A stretch of 64,000 bases of DNA from Flavobacterium nitrogenifigens (GCF_003254565.1 NZ_QJRI01000168.1:62001-126000); one strand, 5' to 3'. Counted from the first letter of the stretch, positions 38,563 through 48,430 are shown. The notes: generated from the letters alone by a model not told the origin. Translations and numbers: made by a program.

Positions 38563-41500
38563 TTACTCTTTGTGAGTTTCTATTAAATGAATTTCGTCTT
38601 CATCTTCGTCTTCATCATCATAACCATCTTTCGCTGGACCGCTTACCTTTTCTTGTAAAGTTTGGAAAATGATAAACAGAACTGGAATAACAAATACTCC
38701 TAAAATGGTTCCTATTAACATACCCCCAACGGCACCAGTACCAATAGATTTATTACCAACAGCTCCCGCTCCAGAAGCAAACATTAACGGAACTAATCCT
38801 AAAATAAAGGCAAACGAAGTCATCAAAATTGGACGTAAACGCGCTACTGCTCCATCAATTGCCGCTTGCACAATCGGAAGTCCTTTTCTTCTTCTATCCA
38901 AAGCAAATTCGACAATCAAAATACCGTTCTTCGCCAGAAGTCCGATCAGCATGATTAAGGAAATCTGCAGGTAAATGTTACTATTTAATTTAAAAATAAT
39001 CGAGAATAAATACGCTCCTGCTAATCCAAACGGAATTGATAATAATACCGCAAATGGCAAAATGTAACTTTCGTATTGTGCACTTAGTAAGAAATAAACG
39101 AAAACCAAACATAAAAGGAAAATGAAAATTGTTTCACTTCCTGATGCTAATTCCTCACGTGTTAAACCTGAGAATTCATACCCATAACCTGCTGGAAGGT
39201 TTTCTGCAGCCACTTCTTGGATGGCTTTAATAGCATCTCCAGAACTGTAGCCTGGTTTTGGTGCTCCTGTAATCGAAATTGACGTAAATAAATTAAATCG
39301 CGAAATAGATTCTGGTCCAAAAACTCTTGTCATTTTTACAAACTCTGTAATTGGCGCCATGTTTCCTGCGCTATTTCTAACGAAAATCTTATTCAACCCT
39401 TCCGTATTCGTTCTAAATTCTGGAGCTGCCTGAACCATTACACGGTATTGTTTCCCGAATTTGTTGAAATTCGAAGCGTACAATCCACCGTAATATCCTT
39501 GCATGGTTGATAGAATCGTATTTACAGAAACTCCCGCATCTTTCGCTTTCGCTAAATTAATATCCATCATATACTGAGGGAAACCAGGGTTAAATGGCGT
39601 TGTCGCATATTGAATTTCTGGACGCTCAGATAATTTCGCTAAGAATTCATTATTCACTTTATAGAACTCAGAAGTCGTATGTCCACCTTTATCTTGCAAT
39701 TGGAATTCGAATCCACCACTTTGTCCAAAACCTTGAATAGTTGGAGGCGAAATAAAGAAAATATTGGCTTCGCGAATACCACTTGTTTTAGCAAAAAGCT
39801 GCCCAATTACATCATCAACACTAAGCTCTCGCTGATCCCAAGGATATAATTTTACAATAACCATACTGTACGCACTACCCGCTCCTGCAGTAAAGTTCTG
39901 TCCGACAATACGAAGTGTATTTTTAACTCCCGGAATGGTTTTCGCAATACTATCAACTCTTTTTGCAATAATATCTGAACGCTCCATAGAAGCCGATGGC
40001 GGTAAGCTGATATTAGCGAAAACAGTTCCCTGATCCTCTGACGGAACGAAAGCAGATGGAGTCGTTTTCATCATATAAACTAAAGCGACACCAGCAATTA
40101 CAATAGAAGCCAATGCAATCCATTTTTTTGCAGAAAGGAAACTTACAGAACGTTTGTATCTTGCTGTAACATTGTCGAATGCCACGTTAAATGAAGTATA
40201 AAAACGCTGTAAATAACTTTTATGTTTATGATCATCAGCATGCGGTTTCAATAAAAGCGCACACAAAGCCGGACTCAAAGTCAAGGCATTTACCGCCGAA
40301 AGAATAATAGCAACTGCCAGCGTAATACCAAACTGCTTGTAGAAAACCCCAGTTGATCCGTTAATAAATGTTACTGGAATAAATACCGCCGCCATTACTA
40401 ATGTAATCGAAATAATCGCTCCCGAAATTTCGTCCATTGCATGAATCGTCGCTTTTTTAGCCGATTTATATCCGTGATCCAGTTTGGCGTGAACGGCCTC
40501 GACGACGACAATCGCATCATCGACCACAATACCAATGGCAAGTACCATCGCAAAAAGCGTCAATAAGTTAATCGTAAATCCGAATAAATTCAGGAAGAAG
40601 AATGTACCCACAATCGCAACCGGAACCGCAATTGCTGGAATTAAAGTCGATCTAAAATCTTGAAGGAAAATAAATACTACGATAAAAACCAAAATAAAGG
40701 CTTCAACCAAAGTGTGAATTACTTTTTCAATAGAAGCATCCAAGTTTTCGTTAACGTCCACCATAATGGTGTATTTCATTCCTTTTGGAAAACTTTTAGC
40801 TGCTTCTTCAATCAGTTTTTTAGAATTGATAATTACATCACGCGCGTTTGATCCAGGAGTCTGGCTGATTGCCATTGCTGCCGATTCTACGCCATTTGTT
40901 TTAATCGTTTGAGCATAACTTAAAGATCCTAACTCTACTTTAGCTACATCTTTAAGCCTTAACATCTGTCCGTTTCCAACAGATTTGATAACAATATCTT
41001 CAAATTCCTGAGCGCTTGTTAAACGTCCTTTGTATTTAATTACATATTGAAATGCCTGATTTCCATTTTCACCAAATTTACCCGGTGCTGCTTCGATATT
41101 TTGTTCTGCTAAAGCTGCCGAAATATCACTTGGAATCAATTTGTATTGTTGCATTACGTCTGGTTTCAGCCAGATTCTCATTGAGTAATCTTTGGCACCA
41201 AAAACGGTTACATCTCCTACCCCAACCACACGCTGAATTTGCGGTACAAGATTGATCTTTGCATAGTTTTGAAGAAACGTCTGATCGTAAGCTTTATCAT
41301 CACTGTATAAAGAGAAAATCAACAAGTTACTACTCTGGCTTTTGGTTACTGTAACCCCCGCCTGAGTTACCTCTACAGGCAATAAACTTGTTGCTCTAGA
41401 AACCCTGTTCTGAACGTTTACCGCTGCTAAGTCAGGATTTGTTCCTACTTTAAAGAAAACTTTGATCGATGCGTTGCCATCATTTGTTGCTGTAGAAGTC

Positions 41501-41733
41501 ATGTACGTCATGTTTTCTACACCATTAATCTGTTCCTCAAGCGGAATTACGATACTTTTAAGTACCACATCAGCATTGGCTCCAGTATAGCTTGCCGCAA
41601 CGTTTACCGTTGGTGGCGCGATATCCGGATATTGGGAAATCGGTAACTCGATTAGGCCTAAAACACCTAAAATAACGATAATAACAGATATTACCGTCGA
41701 GAGTACGGGTCTTTGTATAAATCTTTTAAACAT
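38563..41733 (-). CDS. RND multidrug efflux permease, AcrB/MexB (HAE1) type
   Basis: A 1056-residue inner-membrane pump of the usual length. It starts MFKRFIQRPVLSTVISVIIV, with the HAE1 N-terminus; LPISQYPDIAPPTV and the porter domains follow; the TM4 proton-relay aspartates are in IGIVVDDAIVVVEAVH. FINGSTGVFYKQFGITLA, TPSAFVPSEDQG and the final LIGLLAKNGILIVEFALDRRRKG are all canonical. The C-terminal tail is strongly acidic (DDEDEDEDE). The pump exports hydrophobic compounds using the proton gradient, with the fusion protein and outer-membrane factor encoded on each side, 5 and 18 bases away. Confidence 0.95.
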   Translation of the reverse strand: MFKRFIQRPVLSTVISVIIVILGVLGLIELPISQYPDIAPPTVNVAASYTGANADVVLKSIVIPLEEQINGVENMTYMTSTATNDGNASIKVFFKVGTNPDLAAVNVQNRVSRATSLLPVEVTQAGVTVTKSQSSNLLIFSLYSDDKAYDQTFLQNYAKINLVPQIQRVVGVGDVTVFGAKDYSMRIWLKPDVMQQYKLIPSDISAALAEQNIEAAPGKFGENGNQAFQYVIKYKGRLTSAQEFEDIVIKSVGNGQMLRLKDVAKVELGSLSYAQTIKTNGVESAAMAISQTPGSNARDVIINSKKLIEEAAKSFPKGMKYTIMVDVNENLDASIEKVIHTLVEAFILVFIVVFIFLQDFRSTLIPAIAVPVAIVGTFFFLNLFGFTINLLTLFAMVLAIGIVVDDAIVVVEAVHAKLDHGYKSAKKATIHAMDEISGAIISITLVMAAVFIPVTFINGSTGVFYKQFGITLAVAIILSAVNALTLSPALCALLLKPHADDHKHKSYLQRFYTSFNVAFDNVTARYKRSVSFLSAKKWIALASIVIAGVALVYMMKTTPSAFVPSEDQGTVFANISLPPSASMERSDIIAKRVDSIAKTIPGVKNTLRIVGQNFTAGAGSAYSMVIVKLYPWDQRELSVDDVIGQLFAKTSGIREANIFFISPPTIQGFGQSGGFEFQLQDKGGHTTSEFYKVNNEFLAKLSERPEIQYATTPFNPGFPQYMMDINLAKAKDAGVSVNTILSTMQGYYGGLYASNFNKFGKQYRVMVQAAPEFRTNTEGLNKIFVRNSAGNMAPITEFVKMTRVFGPESISRFNLFTSISITGAPKPGYSSGDAIKAIQEVAAENLPAGYGYEFSGLTREELASGSETIFIFLLCLVFVYFLLSAQYESYILPFAVLLSIPFGLAGAYLFSIIFKLNSNIYLQISLIMLIGLLAKNGILIVEFALDRRRKGLPIVQAAIDGAVARLRPILMTSFAFILGLVPLMFASGAGAVGNKSIGTGAVGGMLIGTILGVFVIPVLFIIFQTLQEKVSGPAKDGYDDEDEDEDEIHLIETHKE

Positions 41734-41738
41734 TTTTT

Positions 41739-42893
41739 TTATTTTAAATCGGCGTAAACTGCTTCCGTGCTTTGATTTTGGGCTTTAATTTCAGTTCCTT
41801 CTTTTAATGAGGCTACTCCTTCTAATACGATTTCATCACCAGGATTTAATCCGCTTGTTACCACGTAATAGTTTCCAGCCGAATTGTCCAATACTGTGAT
41901 ATTAGCATTTCTTGTCTTTTTGTCTTTTCCTAAAACAACTGCGAACATTTTATCCTGAAGTTCAAATGTGGCACTTTGAGGAATTATAATGGCATCTTTT
42001 ACATAATTCGGAATTTGCACGGTTGTACTGCTTCCGCTTCTGATAATTCCTTTTGGATTTGGGAAACGTGCTCTAAAATTTACCGTACCTGTTTCTGTAT
42101 TAATTAATCCGTTTACCGTTTCAATATTTCCTTTTTGATCATAAGCTGAACCGTCTGAAAGCAATAAAGAAACTGCTGGCATGCTTTTTATCTTTTGGTT
42201 TAATGAACCTCCCGCATCTTTAGTAAAATTCAACAGTGCTTTTTCATTCATTGCAAAATAAGCGTATACATTACCAATACTCGAAACGGTTGTTAAAGGT
42301 TCGGTTGTATTAGAACTTACCAAACTTCCTAAACGGAAAGGAATTGAACCTACAACTCCATTTACAGGACTTGTTACAGTTGTATATCCTAAGTTAACTT
42401 TAGCATTTACTAAAGCTGCATTCGCCTGCGCTAAAGATGCCATAGCTGACTCATAAGTATATTGAGCCGATTCTAAATCGTATTTGCTAATAATTCCTTT
42501 TTCAACCAATGGTTTCACTTTGTTTACAGCCAGTTTTGCTGTACTTACTTCTGCCTGAGCACTTTTTATGCTTGCTGTTGCAGTACGAACTTGCTGCTCA
42601 TATTCTGGAGCGCTGATTTTAAACAATGGCTGTCCTGCTTTGACTACAGCACCTTCATCAACAAAAATTTTATCAATATAACCTTCAACTCTAGGGCGAA
42701 TTTCTATGTTTTGTTGTCCTTGAATACTAGCAGGAAAATCGCTGTTTAATGTCGCTGATTTTGTCTGTAAAGTCACAGTCTTGTATTCTTTAATCTGCGG
42801 CGCACCTCCGGCTTGAGCCGATTTATCATTTTTACCGCAAGAAGCGATAATAAGTGATGCTGCGAGAATGCTTAAAAATGATTGCTTATTCAT
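41739..42893 (-). CDS. RND efflux membrane-fusion lipoprotein, AcrA/MexA type
   Basis: A 384-residue periplasmic adaptor. The signal ends in the lipobox IIASCGKN. It has the split biotinyl-lipoyl domain (FPASIQGQQNIEIRPRVEGYIDKIFVDEGAVVKAGQPLFKI, given by position near 50-95, and TVTSPVNGVVGSIPFRLGSLV near 175), with a coiled-coil hairpin between them and beta-barrel and membrane-proximal domains after. It couples the inner-membrane pump to the outer-membrane factor. It is the first gene of the operon; its start faces the divergent LytS-type kinase gene 266 bases away. Confidence 0.93.
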   Translation of the reverse strand: MNKQSFLSILAASLIIASCGKNDKSAQAGGAPQIKEYKTVTLQTKSATLNSDFPASIQGQQNIEIRPRVEGYIDKIFVDEGAVVKAGQPLFKISAPEYEQQVRTATASIKSAQAEVSTAKLAVNKVKPLVEKGIISKYDLESAQYTYESAMASLAQANAALVNAKVNLGYTTVTSPVNGVVGSIPFRLGSLVSSNTTEPLTTVSSIGNVYAYFAMNEKALLNFTKDAGGSLNQKIKSMPAVSLLLSDGSAYDQKGNIETVNGLINTETGTVNFRARFPNPKGIIRSGSSTTVQIPNYVKDAIIIPQSATFELQDKMFAVVLGKDKKTRNANITVLDNSAGNYYVVTSGLNPGDEIVLEGVASLKEGTEIKAQNQSTEAVYADLK

Positions 42894-43159
42894 TGTGAAA
42901 AATGTGTAATTATCGATTATATGCCAACAAAAGAAATAAAATATAACACACGAAATTTTTCAAATAGACGAAGAGCAAGAGACAATCGATAAAGGTAAGA
43001 TGAGAACCGATGGAATTTTTTAAAATATTAAACAAGCGTTTAATTTTTGTCTTATCGGCTCTAAAATGCTTTTTAGAGACTCTAATTCGGGGTTTAGCGA
43101 TTGCTAAAATTTTGTATTCAAATAAAATGTAATATTGTCCGTATAAATCATAAATCGTA

Positions 43160-44206
43160 ATGACACCGAATATTTTCAGACCTTATTTATTTACCGGATT
43201 ACATATTCTTGGCTGGTCTCTATTAGGGTATCTTATGCTGTTTTATATTCCACTTACCTGGAATGTTGTGCTTCCGCAAGTATTCTGGCTCTGGCAAACA
43301 ATCATCTTGTTTTTACTCATGGTGGTCTTTTATTCTACAGCAAAACTCGTTGTTCCTAGAACCATCATAAAAGACAACACTTCACTCTTCTTGCTTTGGG
43401 CGTTTGCTGCTATAATCGCCATGCAGCTCATTGCTTACTTTTACACTTCACAAACCGATCTTCATAATCAAATTATGAAAGCCATTGGGTTTAAAAAATA
43501 CAAAAATCCTTATTTCGACAACTACGTTTTTACCTTAACATTATTGGTTTTAGGGATAGGCACCAGCTGGGCAATGCTGCAGCACTGGCAAAAAGCGGCA
43601 CTGCACAAACAAAAACTGGAACAAGACAAAACAATGGCCGAACTGGCGATGCTAAAAGCGCAAATCAATCCGCATTTTTTCTTTAATTCTCTAAACAGCA
43701 TTTATTCACTTACTTATACTGATACTGAAGATTCTCGAAATGCACTTCACACCTTGAGCCGAATGATGCGTTATTTGCTTTACAGCACAGAAGAGAAAAC
43801 AACGCTGCTGAAAGAAGCTGAGTTTATGAGAGATTTCATTGCATTAATGAAACTTCGCGCCAATAGCAAACTGACCATCACAACAGATATTCCTGAAAAA
43901 ATACATGATTACCCAATTGTTCCGATGTTATTACTACCTTTAGTAGAAAATGCTTTTAAACATGGCGTTCATGCCACTGATAAAAGTGAGATCTACATTA
44001 AGCTTACGCAAAATGGAAGCGAACTGGAATTTGAAGTTGAAAATACTTATTTTGAAAAAACAACAGTTTCTGATGTAGGCGGAATTGGTTTAACCAACAC
44101 CAAACGAAGATTGCAATTGATTTATCCAAATCAGCATTTTATTTCTTTTGGAGTTACCGATCACGGAACATATAAAATTAAGTTGAAGATAAATTTAGAG
44201 CAATGA
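43160..44206 (+). CDS. LytS/YpdA-type sensor histidine kinase
   Basis: A 348-residue membrane kinase with four hydrophobic segments (about 12-32, 42-62, 77-95, 123-140), followed by a short coiled coil and the His_kinase domain. H172 is in AQINPHFFFNSLNSIYSL, the phosphorylation motif of this family; LLLPLVENAFKHGV (N box) and DVGGIGLTNTKRRLQLIYP (G box) complete the ATP site. It controls the LytTR response regulator, whose gene overlaps it by four bases. Its position divergent from the RND operon suggests that the pair controls the efflux pump, in response to an unknown membrane or envelope signal. Confidence 0.93.
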   Translation: MTPNIFRPYLFTGLHILGWSLLGYLMLFYIPLTWNVVLPQVFWLWQTIILFLLMVVFYSTAKLVVPRTIIKDNTSLFLLWAFAAIIAMQLIAYFYTSQTDLHNQIMKAIGFKKYKNPYFDNYVFTLTLLVLGIGTSWAMLQHWQKAALHKQKLEQDKTMAELAMLKAQINPHFFFNSLNSIYSLTYTDTEDSRNALHTLSRMMRYLLYSTEEKTTLLKEAEFMRDFIALMKLRANSKLTITTDIPEKIHDYPIVPMLLLPLVENAFKHGVHATDKSEIYIKLTQNGSELEFEVENTYFEKTTVSDVGGIGLTNTKRRLQLIYPNQHFISFGVTDHGTYKIKLKINLEQ

Positions 44207-44934
44207 CAGTATTAAAATGTATAGCAGTAGATGATGAACCATTGGCTTTAAGATTGGTAGAAACCTTTATAGAGCAGACTCCGTTTTTAGAATTAATTTC
44301 CACTTGCGACAATGCTGTTGATGCCTTGGGTCTTATCAGGGAGGCAAAACCGGACGTTGTTTTTTTGGATATTAATATGCCCAATTTAAGCGGAATGGAA
44401 TTGGCACGATTAATACAAGACCAAGCTGGACCATTGCCAAAAATCATTTTTACTACCGCTTATAATCATTATGCAATTGAAGGTTACAAAGTAAATGCTG
44501 TAGATTATCTTTTAAAACCTTTTAGCTACGAAGAATTTCTACGTGCTTCAAGCAAAGTTTTACAATTGGCTGAAGAAGCCAATAATACATTTAGTACTAT
44601 TACTGCAGATGACGAATTTATATTCTTGAAAGTAGAATATCAGTGGGTCAGAATTTCACTAAAAGACATCACTTACATCGAAAGTCTCAAAGATTATGTA
44701 AAAGTACATCTTGAAGATTCTCAGAAAGCTTTAATGTCTTTGATTTCGCTTAAAGCTCTAGAAGAAAAACTGCCTTCCTCAAAATTCATGCGTGTACATC
44801 GTTCTTTCATCGTGTCTTTAGATAAAATAAGCGCCATTAGTAAAAACTCCATTTTTATTGATAAAATAGAAATAACAGTTGGCGAACAATATAAAGAAGC
44901 CTTTAAAACATTGGTCGATAAATGGCTCAAATAA
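44203..44934 (+). CDS. LytTR-family response regulator
   Basis: A 243-residue regulator. The receiver domain has D10, D11 and the phosphorylated D56 in VVFLDINMPNLSG, followed by FTTAYNHYAIEGYKVNAVDYLLKPF. The LytTR DNA-binding domain (about 140-243) includes ITYIESLKDYVKVHLED and KFMRVHRSFIVSLDKI, typical for the fold. It is co-translated with the kinase gene through an ATGA overlap. Divergent from the RND efflux operon, which is the most likely target. Confidence 0.93.
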   Translation: MTVLKCIAVDDEPLALRLVETFIEQTPFLELISTCDNAVDALGLIREAKPDVVFLDINMPNLSGMELARLIQDQAGPLPKIIFTTAYNHYAIEGYKVNAVDYLLKPFSYEEFLRASSKVLQLAEEANNTFSTITADDEFIFLKVEYQWVRISLKDITYIESLKDYVKVHLEDSQKALMSLISLKALEEKLPSSKFMRVHRSFIVSLDKISAISKNSIFIDKIEITVGEQYKEAFKTLVDKWLK

Positions 44935-44953
44935 AATTAGAATTACAAAAATC

Positions 44954-45247
44954 ATGGAAAAAAGATCAAACAAATATTACCTTACTTTAAGTCTTAAGGA
45001 ATACGCAAATGGTGAAACTGAACCTGCAAGAGAACTTGGAATTGAATTTGACAATCATGACGAGATCTTTGGAATTATAGAAAAAATTAAACAAAAGAAT
45101 ATTTTTGCCAACGATTCAGAAGCAACTCAATTTGCTTTAGGATTAAAATTATTCAGTGAAATCAAAATAAAGAATCGTAAAAACCCTCTTTTTGAAGAAT
45201 TAAATGAAGTTTTTCCGATCTTCATGAAAAAATTAAAAAGTCTTTAA
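44954..45247 (+). CDS. DUF3861-family small protein
   Basis: A 97-residue cytoplasmic protein. KYYLTLSLKEYANGETEPARELGIEFDNHDEIFGIIEKI, then DSEATQFALGLKLFSEIKIKNRKNPLFEELNEVFPIFMKKLK, fit the DUF3861 family over its full length (described by motif, no function known). A longer in-frame reading from 44879 overlaps the response-regulator gene, so the methionine at 44954 is preferred. It starts 19 bases after the regulator stop and may be part of the same transcript. Confidence 0.82.
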   Translation: MEKRSNKYYLTLSLKEYANGETEPARELGIEFDNHDEIFGIIEKIKQKNIFANDSEATQFALGLKLFSEIKIKNRKNPLFEELNEVFPIFMKKLKSL

Positions 45248-45596
45248 AATCTTCTTTAAAAATAAGACCTCAACCCTATTCTTGTTAAATTTTGGAATGT
45301 TAAATTTCTGCTAAGAAAAAGACAATCCAATTCCTACTGGCAATATTTTATAACAATTTGCCGTTCCAATTAGGCATGTCCCACTAAATGCTTTTTCCAA
45401 AAGAAGCTTAATTTCTGTTTTTGAAATTCTGCTGCTTCAAATAAAATGGCATCAGCATTTAGGCATTCTTAATTGAAAAACAGAGCATTCATTTGAAACT
45501 GACCACTTCAACTTTACTGAATCTCTACTCATAACCTTCTCTTTCGAAATGTTCGATAATGCAAAATTTAATTTTAACCATTAAAATGAAAGCATT
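45248..45596. other. Gene-free stretch upstream of the PQQ dehydrogenase gene
   Basis: 349 bases in which I see no gene, no strong repeat and no convincing promoter box. A 31-codon open stretch on the minus strand around 45380-45475 is too short and lacks a start. Confidence 0.5.
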
Positions 45597-46826
45597 ATGA
45601 TAATTCAAAAAAGTATATTTCTTCTTGCTGGAATTCTTGCTTTAGGCAGTTGCTCTAATAACGACAATACGGACGGAGGCACAGATCCAGGACCAACAGG
45701 ACCACCTGTAGAAACAGGAACGGCAAACACCAGTTATCAACCAGCATTCTCAGGACAGACACGCGCAGGAAGCATCCAAACCACCACCGAAATTGAATCT
45801 AAAGTAATCACCAACGGCTTAAGCGCTCCTTGGGGAGTGGCCTATCTTCCCGACGGACGTCTTTTGGTTACTGAAAAAGCAGGTAAAATTAAAATCGTAA
45901 CCCAAGCAGGAGTTATCAGCAATGCCTTAACTGGCGTTCCTGCTGTTAATCCTGATAGTCAAGGTGGTTTATTAGGAATTTGCCTTGATCCTGCATATGC
46001 TACTAACCGAATGATTTATTGGGCTTTTTCTGAAGTTGTTGCTGGCGGAAATATTACCGCTGTCGCGAAAGGTAGAATTTCAGACGATGAAAAAGCAATT
46101 GAAAATGCAACGGTTATTTATCGTTCGAACACTCCAAACTCAAGTACACTGCACTATGGCGGCCGAGTTTTATTTGATAAAACCGGAAATTTATTTGTAA
46201 GCATTGGCGAAAGATCTGTGCTAGAAACACGCCCATTGGCTCAATCAGTAACGAGCAGTTTAGGCAAAATTGTACATATTACCACAAGCGGACAAGCAGC
46301 GCCAGGAAATCCTACTTTTACACAAACTGGGGCTTTACCTGAGCTTTATACTATTGGCCACAGAAATCCGCAGGGATTGGCTATGCATCCTACTACAGGA
46401 GAATTATGGCAAAGTGAACACGGCCCGAGAGGCGGTGACGAAATTAACCGAATTAAAGCTGGAGCAAATTATGGCTGGCCAACAATTACTTACGGAATTG
46501 AATACAGTGGTACGAAAATTGGAGAAGGTATTACACAGCAAACCGGAATGGAACAGCCTATTTATTACTGGGATCCTGTAGTTTCACCAAGTGGAATGAC
46601 GTTTTACGCTGGAAAACGAATTCCGGAATGGGAAAATAATTTATTTATAGGCGCTTTAAGCGGTATGCATATTGTTCGTCTAGCATTTAAAGACAATAAA
46701 GTAGCTGGTGAAGAAAGATTATTGGCTGGAGAAGGACAAAGATTTAGAGATATTACACAAGGAAAAGATGAAGCATTATACGCCGTTACCGATCAAGGAA
46801 GACTTTATAGAATAGATAAAAAGTAA
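45597..46826 (+). CDS. PQQ-dependent soluble aldose sugar dehydrogenase, lipoprotein
   Basis: A 409-residue protein of the GSDH/YliI six-bladed propeller family. The signal ends at the lipobox ALGSCSNN and is followed by a Gly/Pro/Thr-rich linker, so it is surface- or periplasm-anchored. Family motifs: LSAPWGVAYLPDGRLLVTEKAGKI, QGGLLGICLDPAY, LHYGGRVLFDKTGNLFVSIGER, YTIGHRNPQGLAMHP, WQSEHGPRGGDEINRIKAGANYGWP and DPVVSPSGMTFY. It oxidises aldoses to lactones with PQQ as cofactor, delivering electrons to the respiratory chain. It is a single gene with its own terminator. The ATG at 45585 runs into a stop after three codons, so 45597 is the start. Confidence 0.9.
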   Translation: MIIQKSIFLLAGILALGSCSNNDNTDGGTDPGPTGPPVETGTANTSYQPAFSGQTRAGSIQTTTEIESKVITNGLSAPWGVAYLPDGRLLVTEKAGKIKIVTQAGVISNALTGVPAVNPDSQGGLLGICLDPAYATNRMIYWAFSEVVAGGNITAVAKGRISDDEKAIENATVIYRSNTPNSSTLHYGGRVLFDKTGNLFVSIGERSVLETRPLAQSVTSSLGKIVHITTSGQAAPGNPTFTQTGALPELYTIGHRNPQGLAMHPTTGELWQSEHGPRGGDEINRIKAGANYGWPTITYGIEYSGTKIGEGITQQTGMEQPIYYWDPVVSPSGMTFYAGKRIPEWENNLFIGALSGMHIVRLAFKDNKVAGEERLLAGEGQRFRDITQGKDEALYAVTDQGRLYRIDKK

Positions 46827-46852
46827 ACTTGTTCATCTATACATGCCAAAAG

Positions 46853-46876
46853 AAACGCCCCAAATATGGGGCGTTT
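46853..46876. terminator. Terminator of the PQQ dehydrogenase gene
   Basis: Stem AAACGCCCC / GGGGCGTTT with loop AAATAT, followed by a T-rich run. Just beyond, at about 46892-46970, there is a second inverted repeat (GTTTCATGTTTCAAGTTT and its complement) that separates it from the minus-strand gene ending at 46972. Confidence 0.85.
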
Positions 46877-46971
46877 GTATTTTATGTTTTTTTGTTTCAG
46901 GTTTCATGTTTCAAGTTTTATTCTGTTGCGTTTAGCTTGAAACATGAAACTTTAAACTTGAAACAAAAAAC

Positions 46972-47586
46972 TTAAGCTTTTGCTTTTCTTTTTACCGTAC
47001 AGCCAATTTCTTTGGTTTGTGTAATGGCTGGTTTCTGTCCGCTTTTTAATGATGCGATTACATCTTCAGCATATTTTATTTTCTGCGGATTATTTCCTTC
47101 TGGATCATTATCAATTGCTCCAACATATTCTACAACATTTCCTTTTGCTGTTTTAGAAACGATAAAGATATGAGGTGTACGTTTTGCTCCATACTCATCC
47201 GTAATTTTTTGTCCTGGATCAAATAAATATGGGAAAGAGTATTTTTTATCTTTTGCCAAATCTTGCATTTTAGCAAAAGTATCTGCTGTAGAAGCTTCAG
47301 GATCATTTGGATTGATTGCAATTACAGGATATCCTTGAGATTTGAATTTTTTATCCAAATCGATAATTCGCTGTTCGTATCCAATTGCGTACGGACATGT
47401 ATTGCACGTAAAAACTACAATATATCCTTTTGCATCTTTAAAAGTTCCGAAAGAAACTTCTTTGTTGTCTACATTTTTCAGTTTGAAATCTGGAGCCGCA
47501 TCGCCCGCTTTAAGTGTTACAGCATTTTGTGCGTGAGATAGAAAAGCAGAAAATGCTAATGCTAGTAATAAGATTATTTTCTTCAT
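46972..47586 (-). CDS. Secreted thioredoxin-fold protein (AhpC/TSA-like)
   Basis: A 204-residue periplasmic protein with a signal peptide ending at FLSHAQ. The thioredoxin core has the active pair C61 and C64 in VVFTCNTCPYAIGYEQR, then VIAINPNDPEASTADTF, FPYLFDPGQKITDEYGAKRTPHIFIV (cis-proline site). This is the thioredoxin-like group with CxxC placed as in peroxiredoxin-like redoxins. A further cysteine is in GCTVKRK near the C-terminus. It follows a TlpA-like gene (six bases apart) on the same strand, so both probably serve reduction of exported proteins or cytochromes. Confidence 0.85.
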   Translation of the reverse strand: MKKIILLLALAFSAFLSHAQNAVTLKAGDAAPDFKLKNVDNKEVSFGTFKDAKGYIVVFTCNTCPYAIGYEQRIIDLDKKFKSQGYPVIAINPNDPEASTADTFAKMQDLAKDKKYSFPYLFDPGQKITDEYGAKRTPHIFIVSKTAKGNVVEYVGAIDNDPEGNNPQKIKYAEDVIASLKSGQKPAITQTKEIGCTVKRKAKA

Positions 47587-47592
47587 AATGGT

Positions 47593-48069
47593 TTACAGTT
47601 TTTTATATTCAGTTAATAATTGTTCGTAGGTAAATTCGCTTTCGACAAATTTTCGTTTATCATTTTTAATAAAAAGCGTTGCCGGAATACTTCCAGACCA
47701 GCTTGGATCTATTCTATCGATAAATTCTTGTGGGCTGCTTTCGTTTAATAAAAAGACTTCATTCTTTAAATTCTTCCTTTTCACAAACGGAATAACATTC
47801 GATTCTAGTTTCGATTTAAAATCTAAACTTACTAATAAAACAGCCAGTTTTTCTGATTTATACTCTGCTCCTAACTTCTCAAAATATGGTAATTCTTTTA
47901 TGCATGGTGCACACCATGTTGCCCAAAAATTGACAACATAAGTGCTGTCTTTTCCGTTTTTGATTCTCTCATTAAGCTGATTAATATTTATAAGTTTCAC
48001 ATTCTGACTATAAGCAGAAACCGAAATAATACTGAATAAAAATATATAGAAAAAAGGCTTAATTTTCAT
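47593..48069 (-). CDS. TlpA-type periplasmic thioredoxin
   Basis: A 158-residue protein with a signal peptide ending at SAYSQ. The active site is C53-x-x-C56 in FWATWCAPCIKELPYFEKL; cis-proline lies in GSIPATLFIKND. The group reduces disulfides outside the cytoplasm, for example in cytochrome c maturation. It is the first gene of a two-gene unit with the thioredoxin-like gene downstream. The upstream 400 bases contain a pair of REP units. Confidence 0.87.
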   Translation of the reverse strand: MKIKPFFYIFLFSIISVSAYSQNVKLININQLNERIKNGKDSTYVVNFWATWCAPCIKELPYFEKLGAEYKSEKLAVLLVSLDFKSKLESNVIPFVKRKNLKNEVFLLNESSPQEFIDRIDPSWSGSIPATLFIKNDKRKFVESEFTYEQLLTEYKKL

Positions 48070-48242
48070 GAGAAGAATGTTTTAGAATTAATTTGTCTCT
48101 TACAAATATAAAATAATGATAAATTAGTTTTTGTTAATGAAAGTTTAATGAGTTTTTTAAGAAAGACCAAATTGCAGAGAGCAAAGATTCTCAAATTGCG
48201 CTTTAGAAACATTAAACTAAACAATTCACATCAGTAACAGCA

Positions 48243-48310
48243 ATGTTCCATCGGAACATCTCATTGGTAGAAAAAAATGCGCATATTTTTTTCGTTCCGT
48301 AGGAACGTTT
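48243..48310 (+). repeat. REP unit A1
   Basis: Composite unit: hairpin ATGTTCC..GGAACAT, the spacer CTCATTGGTAG with an A-run, then hairpin CGTTCC..GGAACG followed by TTTGATT. Same architecture as the units around the transposase gene at 51772-52736. Confidence 0.8.
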
Positions 48311-48360
48311 GATTAAACGTTTGCTAACAAATATAAGCATTTGCATAATTTGATGATCTC

Positions 48361-48430
48361 AAACGTCCCTACGGGACGATCTAAAAAAAACAAATATCAT
48401 TTCTACCGATGAGATGTTCCGATGGAACAT
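48361..48430 (-). repeat. REP unit A2, inverted relative to A1
   Basis: The same composite unit read on the minus strand: hairpin ATGTTCC..GGAACAT, CTCATCGGTAG, A/T-rich stretch, hairpin CGTCCC..GGGACG. A1 and A2 together fill most of the gene-free gap 48070-48476 and form a two-unit inverted REP cluster. Confidence 0.8.

Noticed and set aside
44879..45247. Longer form of the DUF3861 gene starting inside the response-regulator gene
   Set aside because: The first 25 codons overlap the LytTR domain in another frame and are not part of the family; the start at 44954 fits the family length.
45380..45475. Open stretch of about 31 codons on the minus strand resembling a gene remnant
   Set aside because: Too short to be significant in AT-rich DNA, without a start codon or recognisable family.
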